Below are positions 11,063 to 23,110 of a stretch of 64,000 bases of DNA, piece by piece; the first letter of the stretch is position 1, and the number at the start of each line of letters is the position of its first letter. Source of the stretch: Platycnemis pennipes. Lineage: Eukaryota; Arthropoda; Insecta; Odonata; Platycnemididae. The position numbers and the translations under genes were made by a program. The DNA is taken from positions 148,384,746 to 148,448,745 of the forward strand of contig OW121846.1 of assembly GCA_933228895.1 (NCBI GenBank), read 5' to 3'. The notes below the pieces were generated by a model. It was not told where the DNA came from. It made no database searches and saw nothing but the letters and a program-made list of their open reading frames with translations.

Positions 11063-11109
11063 AAGTAACCATCCAGTTGCATGTGACACTATTATCTAGC
11101 ATGTCTCTA

Positions 11110-11636
11110 GATGTACATCTACGTAACACCGTGCGAGCCACCGTGAGGGTGTGTGGCAGTGGGAGAAGATCACCAAACATGCAATATTGACATGCAACTT
11201 GTATTTTTAATGGAGACATGCTAGATAATTGGGTCACATGCAGTTAGATGGTTAGTGTCTACGTAATAAGAAAGGGAATATTGTTTGTTAATAATTGCAT
11301 CATGCACTACAGACTACTGTAACAGTATTTCACCTAGCTATCACGTTGCTACGCTGCCTATTGTTCTCTCTTATGGTACGCGGGAAAAATGACATTTTAA
11401 ATGTAACGGTACGACAATTTATCTCTCTAATGTGGTTAATCTGATCAAACCTAGCATCATACGCAGGGTTTCTTAATATATTTCTAACATCATCTGTGAA
11501 CAAATCGGTTTCGAAATACTTAAAAGGTTTTACCTAAATTTTAACTTGTATTCTGATAGTAAATCCCATACTAGTTATTCTTTTAAACTCGTAACACTTA
11601 TACAATTATCATAATGGCCTTAAACAAAGCTAGTTG
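11110..11636 (-). mobile_element. CR1-like family D 3' fragment
   Basis: On the minus strand the tail CATCTACGTAACACC (11112-11126) is followed by a hairpin, a 3' UTR and a C-terminal coding remnant (TDDVRNILRNPAYDARFDQIN-like; VRQF around DRFKM). It shares the D 3' UTR with the element at 53645. 5' truncated at about 11636. Confidence 0.72.
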
Positions 11637-12519
11637 ATCCCCTTTGCACTTCCTATCGGGCTTACTTTGCCATTCATATGATATCTTATTGTCCACGGGA
11701 AGGAAGACATGGTTTTTGTCAATGGTATTCCACGGAGGTTGTATTTCGGATGGGTGAAACAGTCCCCCAGTACTCCGAACTCAACCCATTTCGTATGCTT
11801 CTCCAGATATCTGCGTATATGAATGCAGATGTGGAGAGTTCACTATTTGTCCTCCACGTCGGGCTCCTCTTCTCCCGTGCGGTGGCCATCCCACTGCATA
11901 AATTTCGCAGATAAATCTTGAATTTTTCGGCCATTGTTGATGCGGTTGTGATGGAACTGCGTAAAATCGCCCGGCAATAAATTCCGCTCCAAGTAAACAC
12001 GCGCGCTCGTGTGCTGCCAGTGGAAAAATAATCTTTTATACCCCACCCCTCACTCCCTCAAGTCACCTCCCGAGCTCATGCTTCTCTGCAGCCAGGGAGC
12101 TAAATGTGTGCAGTCCCTTTTAAGTTATGGTGGCTATGCTGAAAATATGTTAAACGTCGATCTTGATTGCTTTTCAAGGAAGGTTTGCAACCATTCTCCC
12201 CGATATGAAAAGAATAAAGGTCGGAAAAAGATATGAACAAGAGAAATACTATGGGCTCCATGTAACCCTATCCTCGCCTCATTGTTGAAGCGACTCTTTT
12301 GGCTTCAGATTTATACCCGGGCACAGATCCTCGATGACACTCAGCGTGCGTGGTTGCCTCTTTGTTGCCACGTAAAGTAATGCCTCCTTCACTGACACAC
12401 TCCCCAGTGCGAGACTTTATCAAGAGATCCCCCAACAAGTTAAGACCCCTAAATATTACTGACATGCGCCAAGACCTCAGATGTAGAGGATTAGCGTGTT
12501 CTTCCGTGGCCATTCACGA
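11637..12519. other. Unassigned DNA
   Basis: Several 70-90 codon frames overlap on both strands, but none shows a known motif or consistent coding signal. I see no TE tail here. Confidence 0.45.
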
Positions 12520-13628
12520 GCGCACGGTTCATTTGTTACGACTAGTCTCGGTGTGTTGTGGTTGGAGGAAGGGGTGGAGAAGGTCCTCCGCGACGATGCT
12601 GGCGGAGGGGGATGTGGGGCATCCCTGTGGAGGGCCTTCCAGCGCAGTGGGGGAGGACGCTAGTCCGGTCCCCGAGAGAGGGGGCTCTCAGAGGCCCGAG
12701 ATAAATCGTAGTGAGCCACCGATAAGCGCGTCAAGAGCGAATCCATCAAGTAAGGGGACGCGCGCTACCCACCGGCTCACACCCTGACCCCCGCAGCCCT
12801 CCCTTAGGTCCACGGAAGCCTCGCGAGAGGGCCTCAGGTGCATCTCTCTGGCCCAACGGATTCCTTCACCATCCCATCGCTTCCGAAGCCGGCAAGAGAG
12901 CACCAGACACCTGAGTTGCGGGCGCACTCCGCGGTAAACCAAACCAACGCCACCCACGCGCTCCGGACAGCGGGTGGGTCCGATTACACTCCGGAGGGGG
13001 CGCAGCCTTCTCCCATCTCCGAGACTAATGTGTGATTTTCGTGCTCTCTTGTTGTCCGTGGCAGGCAGGCAGGGATGGAGATAAGGGTGGTCTGGGGGGA
13101 TTAAGTCCCCCTCAACATTCCGACCCCCGTTGTCTGGTCGCGGGCTGCGCCACACTCCCGCCTTCGGGTCCTCCAAAGGTTGGCCCTTGAGGGGCCGGAG
13201 TCAGGGCTCCTTCGGTGGCGACCGGGCCCTTGGAGCCAACGGGGGCCGTGTCATGCTGTCATCCTCCCTCGCCTCCCCCCTGGCACTCCATCCCCCGCCA
13301 CTCCCATTGACAAATGACAATAGGTGCGGTAGCTCGGTAGCCGGTCGGTGTATCCACTAGGCTCCCTTCCCACCCTTCCCCATCCCACCTCGCAATGGTC
13401 CGCCACCCCCGCCCCACACCACTCCCGCGCCTCATTTGTTTCACGGAGTGGGGGAGGGCGGGCGCCCCCCATGCCTCAGGGGCCTGCCCCCGGCTCCTCT
13501 CGCCCCCACACTCCGAGGCCATCGGGAAATGCGTCTGTCCGCTCGCACTCCGTCCACCCTTCGGGGCCGTCCACTCGGCGTACCGGGCACAAGAAGGAGC
13601 GTATGATGGCTCCGTTCGTCGCTCGACA
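12520..13628. other. CpG-rich GC block, unassigned
   Basis: Sharp rise in GC and in CpG dinucleotides compared with the flanks. Long overlapping frames on both strands (up to 162 codons at 12688-13176, minus) are expected from low stop-codon density and show no recognisable domain. It could be a CpG-rich host promoter, a UTR, or the GC-rich 5' region of an unrecognised element. Confidence 0.35.
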
Positions 13629-13950
13629 TTCTACCCAATCCGACCCCCTCCTTCTACCCAATCCGACCCCCTCCTTCTACCCAATCCGACCCCCTCCTTC
13701 TAACCAATCCGACCCCCTCCTTCTACCCAATCCGACCCCCTCCTTCTAACCAATCCGACCCCCTCCTTCTACCCAATCCGACCCCCTCCTTCTACCCAAT
13801 CCGACCCCCTCCTTCTACCCAATCCGACCCCCTCCTTCTACCCAATCCGACCCCCTCCTTCTACCCAATCCGACCCCCTCCTTCTACCCAATCCGACCCC
13901 CTCCTTCTACCCAATCCGACCCCCTCCTTCTACCCAATCCGACCCCCTCC
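13629..13950. repeat. 23-bp tandem repeat, 14 copies
   Basis: Unit TTCTA + CCCAATCCGACCCCCTCC, repeated head to tail over 322 bp, which is exactly 14 units. Most units look identical; two carry TTCTAACC in place of TTCTACCC. The unit length is not a multiple of three, so the standard unit is stop-free in all three plus frames, which explains the long spurious frames covering it. Confidence 0.97.
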
Positions 13951-14979
13951 TTCTAACCCTCCCTATCTTTCTCAGCGAGATGTTGGTGAGGTGAGACCGC
14001 GAATATGGTGAGACGTTGCAATGTGTTTCCACTGTCTTTCGCTTAAAAGACTTGTGCATCTATTTATTCGTTTTTGTCCTCAATCCCATCTCATCCTTTC
14101 TCTCCCAAGTAAAAAAAGGCACAATCGTGAACGTTGAACGACTCAAGAATGACACCCTTTAAGTGCAGTTTCGGCTGGGATACCCCGCGGTTTCAAAAGG
14201 GGGTCGGTTATTATGACATAATCCCGCTGTGCCATGTTGGGCCACGGTTGGTCACCGGAAAAAATAATCACGCCACCCCCGAAGCGCCTCACGTTTTAAA
14301 CATCCTTTTCGAAGCCTTCAACGATTTTATTGTCCCGTGTCGCCGTGAACATGTCTTGCGGGACGGGCATGAGCATATTGAGGGAAAATTCCAGATATGA
14401 ATCAGTCCCTTTTTAACCCCTCACAGGATTCCCTCGCCTTCAAGACTCTTTATTTTCATACCCGTCCGCTTCATGAAGTGGTTGTGCTCTCATACCCGGA
14501 GTGTGTCTAGGCGTTTACAATGAGAAATCGAAGGTTGGAGGTACGGCTCATTGAAATAGAATGGACATATTTTTTATTCACTCCTCTCCGCATCGGTTTT
14601 ATTGCTTCCTTCCATCTGCTTGATTTCGAAACCGTATATTTCTCTTTTTTTTCTTTCTCCCCCACCAAAAGCTTTCGCTTGACGCGTGAGGACAGTGTGA
14701 TATTTCAAGTTTCTGTGAAGGTATAAGCTGTTCCTTTTTAAGCTTCCATTCACTCACACAGACGTTTAATTCCATGGCCCTCCAACATATACCCGACATT
14801 TTGTTATGGAAATACCGACCGGTGCCAGAATCCCTTCGCTCTTGCGCACAATCAAATTTTTATCATCTCGCCTCTGACTTCAAATTTGTTTGGAAACACC
14901 ACTTCACAATATGGTTAGTTGAATAGGCAATTTAATGAGTAATTTGACACCAAGTTAACACTGTAGTGGATGAGTTTAC
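13951..14979. other. Unassigned DNA
   Basis: An 88-codon plus frame (14134-14400) has no motif I recognise. No TE terminus was seen. The minus strand may hold further BEL/Pao-derived DNA, but no motif supports it. Confidence 0.4.
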
Positions 14980-15250
14980 CTAACAAATATGCCCCACAAA
15001 TATGGGTAGAGAAATACGTTTGAGGGGTGCGACTCCAGATTTGGCCACGAGTAATGTTATTTTGGGGTTGATATCAACAGAAGCACATCTTAAATAAATG
15101 ATAGCGGCATGTCCTAATTCCGATGCATCAGAAAATCCATGCAGCTGGACACTGGTTCATTTCGTAAGGAACAATGAGCAAGGTTAAGTAATTACCTTTG
15201 CTCTAGAAAGATGTTCCAGAATTTCTTCTCACCGGGGAGCAATATTTGGA
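14980..15250 (-). pseudogene. BEL/Pao pol fragment (RNase H region)
   Basis: The minus frame reads [19 protein letters not shown] followed by [26 protein letters not shown] and LLVAKS-VAPLK are hallmark blocks between RT and integrase in BEL/Pao polyproteins. A frameshifted piece, FLEQRLLN, precedes it. Same strand as the BEL/Pao pieces at 18740-19506 and 23326-24700, and in the expected downstream position, so these are parts of one element. Its downstream part (integrase, 3' LTR) is not recognisable. Confidence 0.8.
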
Positions 15251-15289
15251 GGCAATGAATCATCCCATTGAAGGTCCAAGGTCCATAAG

Positions 15290-17769
15290 TATTCTACAAA
15301 TGACGTGGCTAACAGCCACAGGACCCTACCAACCGCCACAGCCACAGGACCCACCTTCAATATTAGAACTAGAAAATCAAATAAAGAAATTAATTCAACA
15401 CAAAAATGACCGTCACATCATCATTTTTTTATAGAACTAACAAAAATAACAAATCCAAGAGGGAAAAAAAACTTGTTCGATAGGGCGGATTACGATGGAA
15501 TGAAAACAGAGTTGCAGAATTCGTTCAGCGAATTTCAAGGAGCAAGTTTAAGGAAAGATACTGAGACCTTGTGGCATATATTCCTAGAGGTTATTCACTC
15601 AGCAGTTAACATGCATATACCGAGTAAATTAAAAAGGATGAATGCAGAGCCCCGGTGGTATAACGCGGCGGTACGGAAATCTTTAAAACAACAGAGAATT
15701 TGCCATGTTAGACTGAAAAAAGCGCGGAAAAAACACCCCCTCATGAACTTTACAAAATCATTATAAATTATAAAACTTGCAAACACTTAGCAAAAAAAGA
15801 AATTCGAAGAGCCTTAGCTGACTTTAAAAGTAAAATTCTAGGGAAGTATTTGAATGAAAATTCAAAAGCATTTTGGTCGTATGTAAGAGAAGTTCAAGGA
15901 AATAAATCTACTATAGGAACTCTTAGGGATGATAATAAATAAAAAATAAATGATAGTCTGGAAAAAGCTGATAAGTTAAACACATACTTCCAAAGCGTTT
16001 TCACTACCAGCACTTTAGATCCAATTGAACCACTAAATAAACATTTCAAACATCCGATGCCTGAAATCGCTATTGAGTCTCGCGGTATAGAGAATCAACT
16101 TAAAAACATAAATACCAATAAATCCCCCGGCCCTGACCAAATTCAGGCACGCGTTTATAAAACACTAGCATCAGAAATATCACCTTACTTAGAAAAAATA
16201 TTTCGTAAATCGTTATCTGAGCATGTTCCCAAGGACTGGAAAATGGCTAATATTACACCTTTATTCAAATCCGGCGATAAAGAAGATCCTAGCAACTACA
16301 GCCCTATCTCACTAACATCGATATCGTGTAAGATAATGGAACATATAATAGTTAGTTCGATTATGGGACACTTGGATAGAGAAAATTTGTTTTTTAATAA
16401 CCAACACGGTTTCCGAAAATCTAAGTCATGCGAAACGCAATTGGCACTCTTTGTACACGACTTACTAGTTTCGCGAGAAAATAATGCTCAGGTTGATGCG
16501 ATATTCCTCGATTTTAAAAAAGCCTTTGATTGAGTACCTCATGACAGATTGCTCTTAAAGCTAGATAAGAAAGCTTTACGTTATAGATAAACACGCAGTA
16601 TGCTGGATTAATCAATTCTTAGTTGGCCGCGAACAGAGAGTTACTATAGACGGTATCATGTCCAATATAGTTAGTGTCACATCAGGTGTTCCCCAGGGAA
16701 GTGTGATAAGCCCACTTTTATTTATTTTATACATTTATGACTTCATCAGTGTTGCAGTAAATAGTAGAATTCGGCTTTTCGCAGATGATGCAGTGGTGTA
16801 TAGAGAAATTAGTAGTCCGGGAGACAAGGCATCGTTAGAAAAGGACCTCGTAGCAATTCAGGCGTGTTGCGATAAATGGAAACTAGAACTGAACATAAAA
16901 AAGTGCGTGACAGTAAATTTTTGGAGAAGGAAAAACTCGATAGAAACAAACTATATGATTCAAGGAACGGAATTGGTAAATAACATCAATGGAGGCAGGC
17001 GATACTTGGTGGAATTTAGTTGCACTGAACATGTTATGGAAATTAACTTTACAATTCCACAAAATGATTTATTATGCCGATCGATTTCGACGTGTGAGCG
17101 TTATTGTCAAGGTACCTTGACAATGACGCTCAGACTTCGAAATCGATCGGCATAATAAATCATTTTGTGGAATTGTACAAAGTTAATTTCCTTAACATGC
17201 TCAGTGGAATTAGTAAACGTGGAATCAGTTAAGTACTTAGGTGTAACACTTACTCAGGACCTATCATGGGGAAACATATCAGGGAAATATGCAGTCAAGG
17301 ATATTGAAGGATGGGGTTTATTAAAAGAATATTAGGGAAAAGTGAGGAGAGGGTGAATGAACGTTGCTATTTTTCAATTGTTAGACCACACTTAGAGTAT
17401 GCTGCGAGTATATGGGACCCTTATGAAGCAGGCTTAATTTACGAATTAGATCGAGCACAAAGAAGAGCGGCGAGATACGTAAAAGGGTGTTACGATAGGG
17501 AAAGCAGCGTGTCTGTTATGTTAGCCGAATTGGGATGGGAATCGCTGTCACAACGCAGGCTGAATTATAGACTTAATCTTCTAGGAAAATATAAGGAGAG
17601 ACATTTCATTAATGACGTTAATCATATATTGCTGGCTCCGACTTATTATGGTAGGCTCGATAATTCTAATAAAATTAAGGAGATAGATTGCAGGACAGAC
17701 AGGTTTAAAATGTCATTTTTTCCGCGTACTATTCGAGATCAGAACGTTAAACATCGCGTAAATCGGTAA
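15290..17769 (+). pseudogene. Family C ORF2 (APE remnant, linker, reverse transcriptase)
   Basis: Blocks in order: APE remnant (to 15434); linker FDRADYDGMKTELQNSF and MNAEPRWYNAAVRKSLKQQR (15473-15766); RT fingers INTNKSPGPDQIQARVYK and HVPKDWKMANITPLFKSGD (16057-16300); GFRKSKSCETQLALF and DAIFLDFKKAFD (to 16533, TGA directly after); GVPQGSVISPLLFILYIYDF and RLFADDAVVYREI (16658-16810), an intact catalytic FADD; thumb LGVTLTQDLSWG (17230); then RPHLEYAASIWDPYEAGL and DRFKMSFFPRTIRD (17311-17769). Breaks: several stops, a frameshift near 16530-16600, and the inserted palindrome. The protein would bind and copy its own RNA at a nicked target if intact. Confidence 0.85.
16981..17205. repeat. 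225-bp insertion containing a 184-bp palindrome
   Basis: Arms 17023-17113 and 17114-17206 are inverted copies, with about six differences including a 2-bp indel, centred on AAGGTACCTT with no spacer. The insertion interrupts the family C RT between ELVN and VESVKYLG. GGAATTGGTAAA (16969-16980) and GGAATTAGTAAA (17206-17217) flank it as an 11/12 direct repeat of host sequence. Confidence 0.85.
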
Positions 17770-18120
17770 TAATTATAGAGGTAATATTCAGAGTAGGTCC
17801 ATAGTATTTTTTTTATTACCTGCATGTTCAAATTAACGTGTGACTCACATGCATTGCTTTTTTTTGCATGCATGGTATTCATGGGTGTGTACTGCATGAT
17901 TGGGATTTGGTAGTTTTCCTTCTTTTTTCCCCCATTACTTTTAAAGGTCTAGTGTTTGTTTTGTAGTGTTCATTTTTCTTTGTTGTGTCATTGTTCCTGG
18001 TGTGGATGCACCCCCTGCCACACACCCTCGAGGTGGCTTGCAGGGTATGTCGCAGATATCGATATAAATATAGAACCGCAGGGGTCGTGTATTCTTGCAA
18101 CAACGGAGAGCACTGAACAT

Positions 18121-18720
18121 CCACATCTACACAATACCCTGCAAGCTACCACAAAGGTGTGTGGCAGGGGGTGATTTCTCGCCAAAAATGCACTACATAT
18201 CATGCATAAAAAAACGGATGCTACTCTCTTTATACGCGGGAGGAAATTAGATCAGGGCAAGAAGATTTGTTGGGACTTATATCTTTAAGTAAATTTTCAA
18301 TATCATTAGAGGAAAATTCCAATTGGTTGCATCAGCCGCTGAAAGAGGTCAGGTAAGACGACAGTTGAACCGCCGGAAGGTGGGTTAAAAACGGTTTGAA
18401 AGAAGGAGTTTAGGAAGTTAACTTTGTCAAGAGTGGTTGTGACCATTTTCCCCTGATCTTTTTTTAGTGTGTGGCCGGCAGACTTATGGCAGACTTACGG
18501 CAGACTTGCACCTCTCTGACGTAGGACCAAAAGACTTTTGAATTTTCCTTCAATTGAATTCCTTTCCTTTCCTTCAATTCAATTCCTTTTGAATTTCCTT
18601 CCCCCAAGTGTTTTTCTTTTGAATTCTGCGAATGCATTACCAAGGGCTGTCTTTGCAGCGGATTTTGAAATTTTATAATTTTCAATTATGACGTGACGCT
18701 CATCAGTAGAACTGAACGTC
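18121..18720 (-). mobile_element. CR1-like family A copy, internally deleted
   Basis: On the minus strand the linker (AEFKRKTLG) and RT N-terminal part (TLDKVNFLNSFFQTVFNPPS, LPDLFQRLMQP) are readable. The sequence then passes at about 18230 directly from the SRVY segment of the fingers to the last ~100 bp of the A 3' UTR, ending with the hairpin and CATCTACACAAT at 18121-18132. Low-complexity CCTTCAATTGAATT repeats at 18545-18600 disrupt the coding. The upstream edge with BEL/Pao is uncertain (18720-18800). Confidence 0.75.
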
Positions 18721-18739
18721 TAGAGCGTGGTATGCTGGA

Positions 18740-19506
18740 TATGTTCGCAACGTTAGAAAACTGATCAAATGCAGAATTCCACTGCATGCCCAATATATTG
18801 TAAATAGGTTTCTCTGAATGCTTTAAGTAAATCTTCCCTATCTTCTTCCTGGGTATGGGTAACCAAAATATCCGAGTTACTGCACCACATCCTTAGCTGA
18901 AAAACGCCTCATGAGAGAAGCTGTCTTAATTCGTTTTGAATGCTGAGTGTCTCTTGCAAACTATCCGCGCCAGCAATGATGTCGTCAACAAATATTTGAG
19001 AGGTTAGGACGTGAGCAGTTCGCTGAAACTTGGTTCCTCCATCTTCAGCAAACTGGTGAAGGGGTCGGATAGCTAGAAATGGTGCGCCTGTGCCTGTAAG
19101 AAACAGTTGTCAATTTGTATTTTGTGAGAGGGTCCGTAGGGTTTACACGCCAAAATATTTACTGTAAGTTCTGGTCATCGGGATGTATTGTGATCCATCG
19201 ATACAATTGACGGATATCACAGGCGAATACAACTGAATGACACCTAAATCGCATAATAACTTCATAATTGTCATTTGAAATTTGAGGCCCTACATTAAAA
19301 TGTCATAAGTGAGGTGTCAGTTGATGTCATTGAACTCGAATCAAACACTACGCGCAGATTGCAATTTGGATCATTATTTTTAAAAACTCCATCTTGCGGT
19401 AGGAAATAATGCGTAAATCTTGAGAATTGACCACAAGGTTCCATATGACCTAGGTCTAGATATTCTGACAAACATTTCAAACGCGTAGAATACTGGAGCA
19501 CACACG
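18740..19506 (-). pseudogene. BEL/Pao reverse transcriptase fragment
   Basis: Minus-strand blocks: STRLKCLSEYLDLGHMEPC and FLPQDGVFKNNDPNCNLRVV (19500-19340), matching the RT start EY..LGHM..HHGV..LRVVFD; APFLAIRPLHQFAEDGGTKF and FVDDIIAGADSLQETL (19090-18940), where FVDD is the catalytic motif; then LRMWCSNSDIL. Stops and frameshifts are scattered through it, and the stretch around 19190-19340 is badly decayed. It lies downstream (minus) of the protease piece at 23326-24700, separated by the B insertion at 19507-23322. The BEL frame continues across that insertion. Confidence 0.85.
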
Positions 19507-19562
19507 TAGGGTTTAGCTCAGGTGGTAGCCCAGAGTGCAGGTCAATCAGCGGGGGAAAAATC

Positions 19563-22500
19563 GTGGAAGAATTTGACAGAATATTCAGAGTAGTTTTAGA
19601 AGGTCAGAGAAAAACAGATAAAAAGGACGAACATGATAAATCATCAAAGGTAATAGGTAGATCAAATAGTGTGTCCGTTAAAAAATTATCGAGGAAAATG
19701 TTATTTGGAAAAGAGCAACAAGAGAGAAACAGATTGGGAGAAAGAATTTCAGTGATAGTAGTGAATTGTCGTAGTTTAATAAATAAAGAAGCTGAATTTC
19801 ACCACTTCATAAAAAGTACTGATGCAGATATAATCGTAGGTACAGAAAGCGGGCTTTCGAAGGACATATCAGATTATAAAGTATTTCCGAAGTGTTTTAC
19901 CGTATATAGAAAGAATAGAGTAAGCAGAACGGAGGAGTATTTATAGCTGTGAAGGACCAGTATGTCAGTACAAGAGAACTTATTTCAGAGCGAAATGTAG
20001 AAAGTATTTGGTGTTCCGTTAAAATTAAAAGTAGTAACGCAAAAAAGACATATGTAGGTGCGTATTACAGACCACCGGACGCAGACGTCAACTCTATAAT
20101 GGAACTAGAGTCAGAGATAGGTACATTACTTTCTCGGAAGAACGATAGAGGAATAAAAGCAGGCGGAGATTTCGATTCCCTTCGCTAGATTGGAATACGT
20201 GTAGTTTCATAACAGGAGGTAAGGATAAGGAACTCTGCGAATCACTGTTGAACACCAAAATTCTTTGCGACATTTAGTAACAGAGCCGTCCAGGGGAAAC
20301 AACATTCTAGACTTATTATTACTAGACCTACAGACAAAGGAATTAGTGATCATTAAATAGTGAATGCGAAATTTATTGTAGGCGTTGAAAGACATTATAA
20401 ACCAAGGAGGAGGGTATACTTATTTGGCAAGGCTAATTACGACGTTATGGAAGAGGAATTAAGGGAAGCGTTTAATTTATTTAGCGAACAAAGCAAAGGA
20501 TTAAATACAGAGGATTCGTGGAGAGAATTTATTGAGGTCACCCGTAACGCAGTTAATAAATACATGCCAAGTAAATTCATTAGTGATACTACAGAGCCAA
20601 GGTGGTATAACGCGGAGGTGAGGAAATCATTAAAGCGACAAAGGGTATGCCACACTAGCATGAAAAATGCAGGACGGGGTCTATCGGTAGAAGAAAAACA
20701 TGAGCTAGTTCAAAACTATAAAAAATCGAGAGCATTAGCAAGGAAATCATGTCAGAAAACGTTATCACACTTCAAGAGTAAGATGTTAGGAGAATATTTA
20801 GATAGCAATCCTAAAGCTCTTTGGTCATATGTGAGAGAGCTTCTGGGAAATAGGTCCACAGTGCACCCACAGAAATACCGTACGGGAATTGGGGTCACCA
20901 GGATTGTAGATAAAACCAATTCTTCAAAAACACCTTCTTGCAATGCGTATTAAACTCATCGTCACAGAACGCAGTGGAACCACTGCCAATCAATTTCAGT
21001 GATCAAATTCCCGAAATAAAAATTTCATGTCGCGGAATAGAGCAGCAGTAAAAAAGCATTGCAAAAACTAATCACCAGGTCCGGATCAAATTCCTTCGAG
21101 AGTATATAGAAAATTATCTTACGAAATAGCCCCCTATCTAGAAATAATATTCAAGGAAACACTAAAGAACCACACAGTACCCATGGATTATTCCTCATTT
21201 GGAATATGCTGCCAGTGTATGGGATCCCTACGAAATCGGTCTAAGTAATGAACTTGAACGTGTGCAGCGAAGATCGGCAAGATTTGTAAAGGGACGATAC
21301 GTTAATTATATTAGCGTAACCAGTCTATTAAATGAATTGAAATGGGAATCAATGTCAGATCGCAGGTTGAAATTTAGACTTAATCTCTTAAACAAATTCC
21401 AAGGCAATATTTTCAGTGATGATGTTAAAAATATTCTACGAACCCCAACTTACTATGGCAGACTGGACCATAATCATAAAGTTAGAGAAATTGATTGCCG
21501 AACTGACCGATTCAAAATGTCCTTTTTCCCTCGCACAATAAGAGATACGAATAACGGTAAATATGTCCTATCGGTGAGTAGCAATGAATAGCATTGGTAG
21601 CTGCATGTTGGTATGAGTACTTAAAGCTAACCCTACTAACATAATGTTTTTGCATGTTTTCTTTGCAATTTCTATCTTTTTTAAATAGTGTAGTTCTGAC
21701 TACTATATTAATACTATTCCTTTTTTATGCATGATATGTAGTGCATGTTTGGTGAGAAATCACCCCCTGCCACACACCCTTGTGGTGGCTTGCAGGGTAT
21801 TATGTAGATGTAGATGTAGATGATTGGAAAGTAGCTAATATTAAACCTATATTTAAAAGCGGAGATAGGGAAGAACCAAGTAACTACAGACCCATTTCAC
21901 TCACGTCAATATCTTGTAATATATTTGAGCACATTGTAGTCAGTTCGATCATGTAGCATTTGGATAGTCAGGAATTACTCATAAACAGCCAACATGGGTT
22001 CATGAAAGGTAAGTCTTGCGAGACACAATTAGCTTTATTCGTGTACAATATATTATAGTTTACAGCGAAAGCAGTGCTGAAGCTGATGCGATATTTTTAG
22101 ATTTTAAAAGGGCTTTCGATAAAGTGCCTCATTATAAATTAATCTTGAAGTAGGAGAGTTTTGGTATAAATGAAGACGTTGTATGTTAGGTAAAAGAATT
22201 CCTAAGTGGACGACAGCAGAGGGTTGTGATAGATGGTATCATGTCGGACACAATCAAAGTCACATCGGGAGTTCCCCAGGGTAGCGTAGTAGGTCCGCTT
22301 CTATTTCTTTTGTACATAAACGATTTGGGTACCGTAGTTAGTAGTAAGCTTAGACTTTTTGCAGACGATGCGGTAGTGTACACGGGTATATCAAAAGAAT
22401 GAGACAGGAAATCGCTTAGCAAAGATTCAGATGCAATTCAAGAGTGGTGCGACAAATGGCAGTTAGAAGTCAACCTTAAAAGTGTGAAGCTATCAATTTT

Positions 22501-23110
22501 CGGAGGAGGAATAATTCGATAGAGCGTACCTATAAAATTAGTAACACGAAGATCGAAAAAGTAGAAACCATAAGAGATAATTACGTGTAACAATCACTAA
22601 CGATTCATCTTGCAGAAGACACATCAGGAAAATATGCGGCCGAGCGAAGAGGATTTACAAAAAGAGTACTAGGGAAATGTGATTAGAAGACAAAAGAGCG
22701 ATGTAACTTTTCACTAGTTACCTTGGATATGCAGCCAGTGACTATGATCCTGATGAATTAGGTTTGAACAGAGAACTAGACAGTGTGCAGCGTAGAGCAG
22801 CTAGGTGCGTTAAATGGTGTAACGATAGGTTGAGGAGCGTTTTAGAATTAATAAAACAACTAGGGTGGGAATCATTAAGGGAACTAGGGTGGGAATCGTG
22901 GCGTAGACTAAAGTACAGATTGAATGTATTAGAGAAATTTCTATCGCATAACTTTACTGAAGATGTTAGGCACATATTAAAAAAAGCAGCGTATTATCCT
23001 GGATTCGACAAGATAAATGTGATAACAGTGATAGATTGTCGTACCGATAGATTCAAAATGGCATTTTTCCCCCGTACTATAAGAAAACAGAATAGGCAGT
23101 ATATCAAAGG
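19563..23110 (+). pseudogene. Family B ORF2 (APE + reverse transcriptase), interrupted
   Basis: APE blocks: ISVIVVNCRSLINKEAEF, ADIIVGTESGLSKD (19740-19870), SIWCSVKIKSSN, VGAYYRPPDAD (20050), AGGDFDS (20160). Linker: KFIVGVERHYKPRRRVYLFG, EPRWYNAEVRKSLKRQRV (20360-20950). RT after the nested A copy: KVANIKPIFKSGDREEPSNY, GFMKGKSCETQLALF, GVPQGSVVGPLLFLLYINDL and RLFADDAVVYTGI (21830-22390). C-terminus: RRAARCVKWCNDRLRSV and DRFKMAFFPRTIRKQN (22764-23110), with a local 24-bp duplication of GWESLRELGWESWR near 22865-22900. Frame breaks lie at 19945, 20187, 22178 and elsewhere. No ATG was found at the ORF2 start. Confidence 0.85.
21188..21832 (+). mobile_element. Family A copy nested inside the B element
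   Basis: 5' truncated at PHLEYAASVWDPYEIGL. It has an intact C-terminal frame (21199-21591) ending DTNNGKYVLSVSSNE, then the full A 3' UTR, hairpin and TGTAGATGTAGATGTAGATG (21806-21825). Left of it B reads CACAGTACCCATGGATT and right of it GATTGGAAAGTAGC, so B coding resumes directly; GATT may be a 4-bp duplication. Confidence 0.92.

Larger units (their letters stand above)
15290..18060 (+). mobile_element. CR1-like family C element with 3' end
   Basis: A decayed ORF2 runs from an APE remnant (YQPPQPQD, aligned with the usual YYRPPDAD) to a C-terminus at 17769. It is followed by a C-specific 3' UTR, hairpin CCCTGC-CACACACCCTCGAGGTG-GCTT-GCAGGG (18011-18044) and a short GTCGCAGATATCGATATA tail rather than clean TGTAGATG repeats. 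It is interrupted by a 225-bp palindromic insertion at 16981-17205. The APE core between about 15420 and 15470 is deleted. The BEL/Pao element flanks both sides. Confidence 0.85.

Noticed and set aside
12688..13176. 162-codon minus frame as a host gene
   Set aside because: GC-rich block with few stops in any frame, overlapping frames on both strands, no domain.
13348..13749. Pro-rich repeat protein in the plus frame
   Set aside because: Produced by the 23-bp tandem repeat, which is open in all plus frames; ends at a unit variant containing TAA.
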